Source: Bog-473 sp035947875 (lineage in GTDB: Bacteria; Actinomycetota; Acidimicrobiia; Acidimicrobiales; RAAP-2). From it: a DNA stretch of 21,106 bases. Location: positions 1 through 21,106 of the forward strand of contig DASZJQ010000173.1 in assembly GCA_035947875.1 (NCBI GenBank). Reading direction: 5' to 3'. Below are positions 14,306 through 21,106 of this stretch, in pieces. The translations under genes were made by a program, and so were the position numbers. Each line of letters opens with the position of its first letter. Position 1 is the first letter of the stretch. The notes beneath the pieces were generated by a model. The model was not told where the DNA came from. It saw only the letters and a program-made list of their open reading frames with translations, and ran no database searches.

Positions 14306-15127
14306 GTGACCGATCGACCTCTCACCCTCATGGCCGTGCACGCCCATCCCGACGACGAAGCCACCGGCACGGGAGGGATCCTGGCCCGGTACTCGGACGA
14401 GGGCGTCCGCACCGTGCTGGTCACCTGCACCAACGGCGAGTTGGGCGACGGCCCGGGAGGGATCAAACCCGAGGACCCTGCGCACGACGAGCGCACGCTT
14501 GTCCCCCTGCGCCGCGCCGAACTCGAGGCCAGTTGCCGGATCCTCGGCGTCTCGGACCTGGAATTGCTGGGCTATCACGACTCGGGCATGGAGGGGTGGC
14601 CCCAGAACGACGCGCCCGACTCGTTCTGGCAGACGCCGGTCGACGTGGCCGGCCATCGCCTGGCCGGGCTCATGGAGCAGTATCGGCCCCAGGTCGTGGT
14701 CACCTACGACGCCAACGGCTTCTACGGCCATCCCGACCACATTCAGGCCAACCGGATCACCCACGCCGCCATGGCCGAATGCGGCATCCCCGACAAGCTC
14801 TACTACACCGCCATCCCCCGGTCGATGATCCGCGGCTTTGCCGAGACACTGGCCGAAGCCGGGATCGAGAGCCCGATCTCAGCCGAAGAGAATCCCGATT
14901 TCGGCACGCCGGACGAGCTCATCACCACCGCTATCGACTGTTCCTCGGTCGTGTCCCGCAAGTTCGCCTCGCTGGCGGCCCACGCTAGCCAGAGCGACAA
15001 CATCTTCTTCTTGGAGATGGGGGAGGAGCTCTTCGGGACGGTCATGGGCACCGAGGTCTTCGTGCGGGTCTTCGATACGACGAACGCCCCCACACCCGAA
15101 GAGGACCTTTTCGCCGGCTTGCGCTGA
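14306..15127 (+). CDS. PIG-L/LmbE-family deacetylase (MshB/Mca-like)
   Basis: Zinc-dependent N-deacetylase or amidase of 273 aa. The metal motif AHPDDE (His14, Asp16-Asp17) lies at the N-terminus, and HPDH (His142-His145) in VVTYDANGFYGHPDHIQANRI. The His-x2-Asp plus distant His arrangement equals that of MshB and Mca, the mycothiol enzymes. LMAVHAHPDDE and VTCTNGELGD also resemble Mca, a mycothiol S-conjugate amidase, but the protein is slightly shorter (Mca is near 290) and lacks some of its loops. It could be a paralogue acting on another N-acetyl sugar or conjugate. GTG 14306 follows a leaderless -10 box. Its final codons are partly duplicated downstream (15128-15147). Confidence 0.88.
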   Translation: MTDRPLTLMAVHAHPDDEATGTGGILARYSDEGVRTVLVTCTNGELGDGPGGIKPEDPAHDERTLVPLRRAELEASCRILGVSDLELLGYHDSGMEGWPQNDAPDSFWQTPVDVAGHRLAGLMEQYRPQVVVTYDANGFYGHPDHIQANRITHAAMAECGIPDKLYYTAIPRSMIRGFAETLAEAGIESPISAEENPDFGTPDELITTAIDCSSVVSRKFASLAAHASQSDNIFFLEMGEELFGTVMGTEVFVRVFDTTNAPTPEEDLFAGLR

Positions 15128-15184
15128 TTCGCCGGCTTACGCGCTGACGAGCTGCGCCGACGAGCTGCGCCGATGAACTGAGCC
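15110..15184. repeat. duplicated gene end and 13-bp tandem array
   Basis: The last bases of the LmbE gene (TTCGCCGGCTTGCGCTGA, 15110-15127) recur almost exactly at 15128-15147. Then come three 13-bp units: GACGAGCTGCGCC, GACGAGCTGCGCC and GATGAACTGAGCC (15146-15184). Confidence 0.8.
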
Positions 15185-15225
15185 GGGCCTGCGCCCCTGC
15201 TGGGAGGAGAAGGCGCAGACCCGGC
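15182..15225. terminator. large inverted repeat, probable two-way terminator
   Basis: GCCGGGCCTGCGCC (15182-15195) faces GGCGCAGACCCGGC (15212-15225): 14-base arms with one C-A mismatch and a 16-base loop, lying between two convergent genes (stops at 15127 and 15229). There is no U-tract on either side, which is common for actinobacterial terminators. Confidence 0.65.
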
Positions 15226-15228
15226 CAG

Positions 15229-15717
15229 CTATGCGTCCGTCGACTCTCTGGCCGGAGGGGCCGCTCCGGCGGTAGTCGAGGGCGGCGATGCGGCGAAGCA
15301 CAATGCTCCGGCAATCATGAGCACCACGATGGTGCAGATCTCAATGATGAGGGCCTCATGGGCGAATGGGGCGGAGCTCGAGTCCTGGAAGCCGAATAGC
15401 CCGCGCTCGACCGAGATGAAGAAGCCGACCAACGTGGCGGCGGCGAAGCCCAGGCCCACGATGGCGGTCCATACCCGGCGCAGGGCGATGACCAGGAGGC
15501 CGAGCACGAGACCGGCGATCGATTGGAAGAGGAAGAGGGGACCGATGGTCGGAATATGCCGGTACTCCTCCCGCCACAGGTGGAAATGGATATAGCCGGA
15601 CCACACCAGCAGGAGGCCGCCGGCCACGAACGCCACCGTGGCCACGACCTTGAGGGGCGTCGGGGCCCGGCGGGGCCCGTAATTGAGGAAATTGAGGATG
15701 GCGAGGTTCACGCGCAC
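15229..15717 (-). CDS. four-helix integral membrane protein, unknown function
   Basis: About 160 aa with four hydrophobic segments: VVATVAFVAGGLLLVWSGY (about 24-42), IGPLFLFQSIAGLVLGLLVI (58-77), AIVGLGFAAATLVGFFI (86-102) and IIEICTIVVLMIAGALCF (126-143). The ends are short and hydrophilic. HFHLWREEYRHIP in the first loop is charged and contains three His. I do not recognise the family. The start is either GTG 15717 or GTG 15711; the latter overlaps the stop of a repeat-built mini-ORF as GTGA. It is divergent from the ECF sigma gene, so it may belong to that regulon (inference). Confidence 0.8.
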   Translation of the reverse strand: MRVNLAILNFLNYGPRRAPTPLKVVATVAFVAGGLLLVWSGYIHFHLWREEYRHIPTIGPLFLFQSIAGLVLGLLVIALRRVWTAIVGLGFAAATLVGFFISVERGLFGFQDSSSAPFAHEALIIEICTIVVLMIAGALCFAASPPSTTAGAAPPARESTDA

Positions 15718-15818
15718 CGGTCCGAGCGGGAAGGTCGGGCGGAAGTCGCCCTCGGTCGTGCCTGTCGTGCCTGTCGTGCCTGCCGTTCGTGCCGTTCCAT
15801 AGGTTCCATGCGTTCCAT
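15708..15818 (-). CDS. possible 36-codon leader ORF built from 9-bp repeats
   Basis: From ATG 15818 a minus-strand frame runs through seven 9-bp units, giving a Met-Glu-Arg / Gln-Ala-Arg three-residue periodic peptide. It ends at TGA 15710-15708, which overlaps GTG 15711, an in-frame start of the membrane protein, as GTGA. TAATTC lies seven bases before the ATG but lacks the last T of TANNNT. This could be a leader peptide coupling translation, or an accident of the repeat. Confidence 0.25.
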   Translation of the reverse strand: MERMEPMERHERQARQARQARPRATSARPSRSDRCA

Positions 15819-15820
15819 GT
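15758..15820. repeat. 9-bp tandem array, seven units
   Basis: Read on the minus strand the array gives GGAACGCAT, GGAACCTAT, GGAACGGCA, CGAACGGCA, then GGCACGACA twice and GGCACGACC, all in strict 9-bp register. It lies in the divergent region between the membrane protein and the sigma factor gene. Confidence 0.85.
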
Positions 15821-15868
15821 TGTCTGAATTACGGGGATGAGTCCCCATGGGATTGGGCTGTCCCCCAG

Positions 15869-15897
15869 GGAATCCTTCCGCCGCCGCCCGCCGTAGT
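15869..15897 (+). promoter_or_regulatory. possible ECF-type promoter of sigma gene
   Basis: GGAAT (15869-15873) and CGTAGT (15892-15897), 18 bases apart, resemble the GGAAC / CGT pair used by many ECF sigma factors. The predicted transcript start is near ATG 15905. Autoregulation would be normal for such a gene, but one near-match is weak evidence. Confidence 0.35.
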
Positions 15898-15904
15898 ACT
15901 TCTG

Positions 15905-16495
15905 ATGGGAGAATTGAGTGTGTCCGGGATCGGATTGTCCGACGAAGCCCTCCTGGCCGGGATGGCGGTGGGTGATCAGGATGCTGCCGTGACGTTCGTG
16001 CGCCGCTACCAGCGTCGGGTCTTCGGGCTGGCCCACGCCATGACGGGCGATGTCGGTGTGGCCGAGGACGTTGCCCAGGAAGCCCTGATCAGGGTGTGGC
16101 GTCACGCACCGGTCTTCGATCCTCGCCGGGGCTCGGTGACGTCGTGGGTCCTGACCATCACCCGGAACCTGACCATTGACGCCCTGCGACTGCGCCGGGC
16201 CGTCCCGACCGACCCCGACGACTTCGCCGCCACCGCCCTGGTGAGCCTGGAGCACAACCCCGAGGACGCCGTCCTCCGGGGTGACGTGCGCCACCTGGTG
16301 CAGCATGCCCTCACCGTCCTGCCCGACGAGCAGCGGCGGGCCGTCGTCCTGGCCTCGGTCTACGGCCGGACGGCCTTGGAGATCAGCGAGCTCGAGGACA
16401 TTCCCCTGGGGACGGCGAAGACACGCATACGCACCGGCCTGCGGCGCCTCCGAGCTGCGGTCGAAGTGGCCCGGGAAGGAGGGGAAGGACGATGA
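15905..16495 (+). CDS. ECF-family RNA polymerase sigma factor
   Basis: Sigma-70 family, group 4, 196 aa. Region 2 spans about 28-98 (FVRRYQRRVFGLAHAMTG, then EDVAQEALIRVWRH and SWVLTITRNLTIDALR, the -10-binding part). Region 4 spans about 135-185 (LPDEQRRAVVLASVYGRTALEISELEDIPLGTAKTRI), its HTH reading -35 elements. There is no region 1 or 3. ATG 15905 may be leaderless; an in-frame GTG at 15920 has GGGAG eight bases upstream and is a good alternative. The next gene, starting in an ATGA overlap, is its anti-sigma factor, so this is a two-gene stress-response module. The signal is unknown. Confidence 0.93.
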   Translation: MGELSVSGIGLSDEALLAGMAVGDQDAAVTFVRRYQRRVFGLAHAMTGDVGVAEDVAQEALIRVWRHAPVFDPRRGSVTSWVLTITRNLTIDALRLRRAVPTDPDDFAATALVSLEHNPEDAVLRGDVRHLVQHALTVLPDEQRRAVVLASVYGRTALEISELEDIPLGTAKTRIRTGLRRLRAAVEVAREGGEGR

Positions 16496-17198
16496 GCCCT
16501 GAACACGGCGGCTCCTCGTGCGCAGAGATCTCGCCCGCCTTGCCCGAATTGGCGCTGGGCGTCCTGACCGGGCGCGACCGCGTCGTCGCCCTGGCCCACA
16601 CCGAATCGTGCTCGTCCTGCGCCGACGAGCTCGAGCAGTTGGCCCGGGCCGCCGATGCCGTGGTGCTGGTGGCCCCCGAGCTCGAGCCCCCGGTGGGTTT
16701 CGAAGTTCGTCTGTTCAGCCGCATGGGGGTCTCCGACGACGCCCCGACGCCGATCCGCCGCCGCGTCCGTACGTGGTTCCTGGCCTCGGCGGCCGCCGTG
16801 GTGGCGCTCTTCATCGGGCTCGGCGCCGGTTGGGCGCTGTCATCGCCCACGCCCGGGCACACCGGTGTTGCGGTGGGCACGCCCTCGCCCGGGGCGATCG
16901 TGACCACCGCCGTGTTGCGGGAGGATGGGCGCGCCGTCGGACGGGTCTCGACGTCGGGCGGGGCCAACCCCTGGATGTACATGACCTTGGATGATGCGTC
17001 GATCCAGGGCGACGTGACCTGCCAGGTGGTGACCAACGATGGCGTGATCCACACGGTGGGTACGTTCACCGTCAAGCAGGGCTACGGCGACTGGGGAGCG
17101 CCGCTCCCGGTGTCACCCGGTGACGTGCATCGGGCCCAGGTGGTGTCGCCCAAGGGGACGGTGATCGCCACCGCCACCTTGGGCTCCCACCCCTCGAT

Positions 17199-17202
<4 letters not shown>
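16492..17202 (+). CDS. membrane anti-sigma factor (ZAS / RskA-like)
   Basis: Protein of 236 aa with three parts. The cytoplasmic N-terminus holds the zinc-associated anti-sigma motif H-x3-C-x2-C (His36, Cys40, Cys43 in HTESCSSC). One membrane helix follows at about 95-116 (WFLASAAAVVALFIGLGAGWAL). The extracytoplasmic domain (about 120-236) resembles the RskA C-terminal domain (VLREDGRAVGRVSTSGG, then MYMTLDDAS, and a Pro-Gly-rich end). It holds the cognate sigma factor at the membrane until released, probably by regulated proteolysis (family knowledge). ATG 16492 overlaps the sigma stop as ATGA. The 3' end overlaps ahcY by four bases, leaving no room for a separate terminator. Confidence 0.9.
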
Positions 17203-18650
<1,448 letters not shown>

Positions 18651-18732
18651 GGCAACTCCTTTTCGGTTGGATTTCACGTGCGCGGGCGCGCAGGCCTTTG
18701 GTGGGCCATACGGCGGTAGCGCAACGCACGTG

Positions 18733-18750
18733 CTCCGACCTCTGTCGGAG
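18733..18750 (-). promoter_or_regulatory. ahcY: hairpin in ahcY leader
   Basis: On the minus strand CTCCGAC, loop AGAG, GTCGGAG forms a perfect seven-pair stem about 85 nt before ATG 18650. The surrounding leader does not match the SAH riboswitch consensus I know, so the role (attenuation, stability or none) is open. Confidence 0.45.
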
Positions 18751-18767
18751 GCCGTGTACCCATCGCA

Positions 18768-18773
18768 AGAATA
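18768..18773 (-). promoter_or_regulatory. ahcY: -10 element of ahcY
   Basis: TATTCT on the minus strand fits TANNNT and predicts a transcript start near 18761, giving a leader of about 110 nt. No clear -35 hexamer is seen. Confidence 0.45.
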
Positions 18774-18900
18774 GGCCGTTGACCGGACCCGACGTGAACC
18801 GCAGGGTGGTGAGGGGCGGACACCCGACATGACCTGCCCACTTTCCCTGCGTCGGTAGTGAGCGAAACCGCACGCCTCCGGCCGCTTCGGCAGCTGATCG

Positions 18901-18933
18901 GGGGGTCGGCGCAGTACACTCGCCCCGACCCCC
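18901..18933. promoter_or_regulatory. 9-bp inverted repeat enclosing a -10-like hexamer
   Basis: GGGGGTCGG (18901-18909) and CCGACCCCC (18925-18933) form a perfect inverted repeat with a 15-base centre. The centre holds TACACT (18915-18920), a TANNNT match for plus-strand transcription of the lysine-rich small protein gene. This could be an operator over the promoter, or a stem in an RNA. The gene-free stretch 18651-19064 otherwise holds only the ahcY leader and this gene's leader. Confidence 0.45.
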
Positions 18934-19064
18934 TTGGGAGAGTCGCCTCGCTTGGGCAGGACGGCCGTTTTGGCTCACGTCGCCCCGTGCTGGTTCGACG
19001 TCTCGACCGAGCCTCCCTGAGGACAGGACGCATGGGATCCTCACCGCAGACAAAGGAGTTCCAC

Positions 19065-19178
19065 GTGCCGGAAAAGTCACCACAGAAGCCAGCGGGAAAG
19101 AAGCCCGGCAAGTCACTCAAGGAGAAGCGCGAAGCAAAGCGCGACAAGAAGTCGAGCAAGACCGCTCTGGGTCACTGA
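19065..19178 (+). CDS. small lysine-rich basic protein, 37 aa
   Basis: From GTG 19065, with AAAGGAG six bases upstream, a 37-residue protein starts PEKSPQKPAGKKPGKSLKEKREAK and is about one third lysine. The motif KSLKEKR-x-AKR recalls short hypothetical proteins common in actinobacteria (recalled, not searched). It has no membrane segment or signal peptide and is probably disordered in its first half and helical in the second; nucleic-acid binding is plausible by charge only. A longer in-frame extension back to 18858 lacks a ribosome site and has the wrong composition. The transcript probably starts near 18927, giving an unusually long leader of about 140 nt. Confidence 0.75.
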   Translation: MPEKSPQKPAGKKPGKSLKEKREAKRDKKSSKTALGH

Positions 19179-19370
19179 GGGCACCGACTCGTCGCGGCCC
19201 GCGGCCGCGGGACGGTTGCCGGTCGTTTGACGGCGTCATCGAGATGACGACACGTACGTTTCGATACTTTGTAGATTCAGGCGAACTTCGGAATTTCGTG
19301 GTTTTCGGGCGGCCGCTCGATTAACGGCATCCCGCTACTCCCGACAGTGTGATGGCTACGGTATTCGGCG
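19179..19370. other. intergenic, lower GC, small hairpin
   Basis: This 192-bp stretch is visibly less GC-rich than its surroundings. It holds CGTCAT-CGAG-ATGACG (19234-19249), a six-pair hairpin that may end the upstream transcript, and the T-rich run 19255-19275. No gene is seen. Confidence 0.4.
19357..19362 (+). promoter_or_regulatory. -10 element of channel-like gene, leaderless
   Basis: TACGGT (TANNNT) ends eight bases before ATG 19371; no ribosome binding site precedes the ATG. Confidence 0.4.
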
Positions 19371-20108
19371 ATGGCCCAATCCCCTCAAGGCCCGACGAAG
19401 GGGACGGGGACTGCGCCAGCTGGGAGCGAGCCGCGGCAGACCAGGGACGACCGCGTCGCCTGGGGCATCGCATCCAAAAGGGAGCACCGATGGCCGGCGT
19501 CGCTCGCCGTGGTCGTGGCGATCGTGCTCCAAATCGTACTGCCCGACACGGTCATTCGCGGCCTCGGCCCCCGTTGGTTCATTCCGGCCTTGGAGGGCGC
19601 TCTCCTCGTGGCCTTGGTCGTGACCAATCCAGTCCATATCGACCGAGAGTCCCGCTCCCTCCGCGCCATGTCGCTCACTTTGATTGGGATTATCACAGTG
19701 GCGAACATCGTCGCCTTGGGCGAATTGGTGAGTGCCCTCTTGAATCACACCTCCGCGGGTGGCCGCTCACTCGTCTTCGCTTCTGTGCCGATTTGGCTCA
19801 CCAACGTGATCGTGTTCGGGCTCTGGTACTGGGATCTGGATCGGGGCGGCCCGGCTGCTCGCCTCCATGAGAATCACCGCCGCCCGGACTTCCTGTTTCC
19901 ACAGATGTCCACTCCGGGGTCCGGCCCAAACTGGACGCCAGACTTCCTCGACTATCTCTACACATCATTTACCAATGCGACCGCATTTAGTCCTACCGAC
20001 ACGATGCCACTCACTGCATGGGCAAAACTCTTGATGATGGTGCAGTCGCTGGCCTCTCTCCTCACGGTGGCACTGGTGGTTTCGAGAGCAGTCAATATCC
20101 TCAACTAG
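19371..20108 (+). CDS. multi-pass membrane protein, channel-like C-terminus (DUF1345-like)
   Basis: Protein of 245 aa with a basic cytoplasmic N-terminus (1-38) and four or five membrane helices: about 40-60 (PASLAVVVAIVLQIVLP), 69-88, 97-123 (LTLIGIITVANIVALGELV), 132-154 and 218-240. Before the last helix lies DYLYTSFTNATAFSPTDTMPLT, the kind of aromatic, Ser/Thr-rich turn seen in DUF1345 and two-helix ion-channel pore regions, but without the GYG filter. The gene reads in a weaker GC bias than its neighbours, which may mark transfer. The substrate or ion is unknown. The start is set by the leaderless -10 box. Confidence 0.75.
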   Translation: MAQSPQGPTKGTGTAPAGSEPRQTRDDRVAWGIASKREHRWPASLAVVVAIVLQIVLPDTVIRGLGPRWFIPALEGALLVALVVTNPVHIDRESRSLRAMSLTLIGIITVANIVALGELVSALLNHTSAGGRSLVFASVPIWLTNVIVFGLWYWDLDRGGPAARLHENHRRPDFLFPQMSTPGSGPNWTPDFLDYLYTSFTNATAFSPTDTMPLTAWAKLLMMVQSLASLLTVALVVSRAVNILN

Positions 20109-20308
20109 GACCGAACCCGAAGGGTGCGCCAGTTCCCCATCTCTGGCATGAGACCGAACCGGCGTGACGTGCTCGACAATGGGGAGTGTGTGCGCGCATA
20201 CGAGACGGAAGCGGGCGCGAAGTCGGCGTTGCGACGGTGGCCGACGGAGGCTGACTGTGGGATACCCTTTTCTCACTGGACTTTCTCGAATCGCCACCGC
20301 GGCCGCCC

Positions 20309-20331
20309 AAGACCGGATCTGATCGGGTCTT
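20309..20331. terminator. palindrome between membrane protein and tRNA
   Basis: AAGACC (20309-20314) and GGTCTT (20326-20331) are perfect arms, with GATC / GATC continuing inward past one mismatch. It may end the upstream transcript. The rest of 20109-20361 shows no gene. Confidence 0.4.
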
Positions 20332-20361
20332 CGTCGAGGCGGACAATGAAAGTCCTACTGA

Positions 20362-20433
20362 GCCCCCGTAGCTCAGGGGATAGAGCATTGGTTTCCTAAA
20401 CCATGTGCGCAGGTTCGAATCCTGCCGGGGGCG
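20362..20433 (+). tRNA. tRNA-Arg (anticodon CCT)
   Basis: The complete cloverleaf has acceptor stem GCCCCCG (20362-20368) pairing with CGGGGGC (20426-20432), D-stem GCTC/GAGC, anticodon loop TTCCTAA with anticodon CCT (20395-20397) reading AGG, T-arm GCAGG-TTCGAAT-CCTGC, and discriminator G20433. CCA is not encoded; CTTTT follows. The outermost anticodon-stem pair is a T-T mismatch (20388 and 20404). Confidence 0.97.
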
Positions 20434-20529
20434 CTTTTGCGGTGTCGCGGGACATCGGAGACTCTGGCTCACGACATCGTAGACGCTGCGGGTCCCGGGA
20501 AGATCGAAACCTGTCCCGGAGCGATCACG

Positions 20530-20868
20530 TTAGGTGACGGGAGTCAGCGCCATCGTCGTGGTGGTCGTCGGCGGAACGGTCGTCGGCGGACTCGTCGTGG
20601 TGGTGGGTGGAGCCGTCGGCGGAACGGTGGTGGTGGCTCGTGTTGCCGGCGTGCGGGCCACTGTTGTCGACGTCGTGGACGTCGAGGGGGACTTGGAGTT
20701 GGAGTGCGTGACCACGAGAGCAATCACGATGGCCGCCACGGCGATGATGATCGCCACCACGATGATGGTGCGGCTGTTGACCGGGGCCGGTTTCTTCCCG
20801 TCAGGCGACCTGGAGGACGAACCCGGTTGTCCGGGGGGAGGCGGCGGGGACCCATTGTCATATGTCAC
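20530..20868 (-). CDS. single-span membrane protein with Thr/Pro-rich outer tail
   Basis: About 112 aa from GTG 20868. It has a Pro/Gly/Ser-rich N-terminus (TYDNGSPPPPPGQPGSSS), one membrane helix at about 36-57 (TIIVVAIIIAVAAIVIALVV), then a tail made almost only of Thr, Pro, Ala and Ser up to the end. The shape is that of a cell-surface spacer or stalk protein, possibly O-glycosylated; no catalytic domain is present. GTG 20868 is chosen because TACGTT (20881 to 20876) ends seven bases upstream. I do not recognise a family. Confidence 0.75.
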   Translation of the reverse strand: MTYDNGSPPPPPGQPGSSSRSPDGKKPAPVNSRTIIVVAIIIAVAAIVIALVVTHSNSKSPSTSTTSTTVARTPATRATTTVPPTAPPTTTTSPPTTVPPTTTTTMALTPVT

Positions 20869-20875
20869 GGGTGAG

Positions 20876-20881
20876 AACGTA
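20876..20881 (-). promoter_or_regulatory. -10 element of Thr/Pro-rich gene, leaderless
   Basis: TACGTT on the minus strand, seven bases before GTG 20868, with no ribosome binding site between. Confidence 0.45.
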
Positions 20882-20976
20882 GCCCGAGCAGCCCGGTCTG
20901 GCCCGCTCTTCCCGGAGCCCGGCGGTCGCAGGAGCGACCCCACCTGGCCGACCCCGATGTTGGGGCAGCGGGTGGC

Positions 20977-21106
20977 CTACCGGCTGAGGGCGTGCTCCAA
21001 CTCGGCCTTTGACATTTTCGATCTTCCCGAGACGCCCCGGCGCCGGGCTTCCTCGTAGAGCTGCTGCCGGGTCCTCCCCCCACGGCCGCTGTGTGATCGC
21101 AATCCG
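20977..21106 (-). CDS. Rho-N/SAP-like small protein, C-terminal end (partial)
   Basis: A minus-strand frame enters from the window edge and stops at TAG 20979-20977. Its 42 visible residues include RTRQQLYEEARRRGVSGRS and KMSKAELEHALSR. This is the LYEEA-x-R-x-G-[IV]-x-GRS-x-MSKAEL signature of short Rho termination factor N-terminal-like domains, a helical SAP-type fold binding nucleic acid. Such domains are often appended to small actinobacterial proteins. The start lies outside the window. The role is unknown. Confidence 0.75.
   Translation of the reverse strand, partial: GLRSHSGRGGRTRQQLYEEARRRGVSGRSKMSKAELEHALSR

Noticed and set aside
15128..15228. Insertion-sequence remnant or attachment site in the repeat-rich gap
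   Set aside because: The repeats are short local duplications and one terminator hairpin; there are no terminal inverted repeats with target duplication and no transposase or integrase nearby.
18651..18780. SAH riboswitch before ahcY
   Set aside because: The conserved GAGGAGCG and matching downstream elements of the known consensus are absent.
18858..19064. In-frame N-terminal extension of the 37-residue protein (106 aa)
   Set aside because: No ribosome site at 18858, it would run through the inverted repeat and the -10-like box, and AAAGGAG is ideally placed for GTG 19065.
20560..20690. Simple-sequence repeat locus or CRISPR in the Thr/Pro-rich segment
   Set aside because: The periodicity follows Thr and Pro codons of the encoded tail; there are no equal-length repeats with unique spacers.
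20534..21058. Plus-strand Val/Gly-rich frame opposite the Thr/Pro-rich gene
   Set aside because: It is the antisense of Thr/Pro codons; the minus-strand gene has a leaderless -10 box, a proper membrane helix and a plausible start.

Overview
The window looks like chromosome from a very GC-rich actinobacterium. Supporting signs are heavy G/C third positions, frequent GTG starts, GTGA start/stop overlaps, leaderless -10 boxes of the TANNNT type, two luciferase-like (probably F420-linked) oxidoreductases, FadD-type acyl-CoA ligase, SCP-x-type thiolase, and a MshB/Mca-like LmbE deacetylase. My best guess is the class Acidimicrobiia, but I cannot prove the lineage without a search. I see no phage, transposon, integron or CRISPR.

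Layout. 1-158: tail of a GNAT acetyltransferase (+). 139-3023: minus-strand operon fadD-like ligase > GNAT > tag (3-methyladenine DNA glycosylase I). 3124-5294: plus-strand aldehyde dehydrogenase plus SDR dehydrogenase, a likely oxidation pair facing away from the ligase. 5281-6500: minus-strand VOC protein and AraC-type regulator. 6501-7164: gene-free, but filled with stem-loops that make sense only as a plus-strand RNA, several capped by GCAA or UUCG tetraloops. This is the best candidate here for an undescribed element. 7165-11183: minus-strand operon LLM oxidoreductase > SCP-x thiolase > KAS III (FabH-like) > sugar-type nucleotidyltransferase, the last three joined by GTGA overlaps. 11228-11680: PaaI-type thioesterase (-). 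11718-14224: threonine aldolase > LLM oxidoreductase > DUF6817-like protein (+). 14306-15127: LmbE deacetylase (+). 15229-15711/17: four-helix membrane protein (-). 15905-17202: ECF sigma factor and its ZAS/RskA-like anti-sigma factor (+). 17199-18650: ahcY (-). 19065-19178: 37-residue lysine-rich protein (+). 19371-20108: multi-pass, channel-like membrane protein (+). 20362-20433: tRNA-Arg(CCT). 20530-20868: single-span Thr/Pro-rich membrane protein (-). 20977-21106: end of a Rho-N/SAP-like small protein (-).

Two patterns run through the window. First, many first genes of transcription units carry a TANNNT hexamer that ends 6-8 nt before the start codon, which is the arrangement of leaderless mRNAs; this also settles several starts. 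Second, short imperfect tandem arrays with 9-, 10-, 13- or 14-bp period sit at gene ends and gene junctions (eight clear cases). Each has its own unit sequence, so they look like local duplication products rather than one dispersed repeat family. Two of them form mini-ORFs whose stop overlaps the next start as GTGA.

Together the metabolic genes suggest acyl-CoA/lipid handling (ligase, thiolase, KAS III, thioesterase, SDR, ALDH, LLM enzymes), with the methyl cycle (ahcY) and an envelope-stress-type sigma module beside it. Substrates cannot be read from the sequence.
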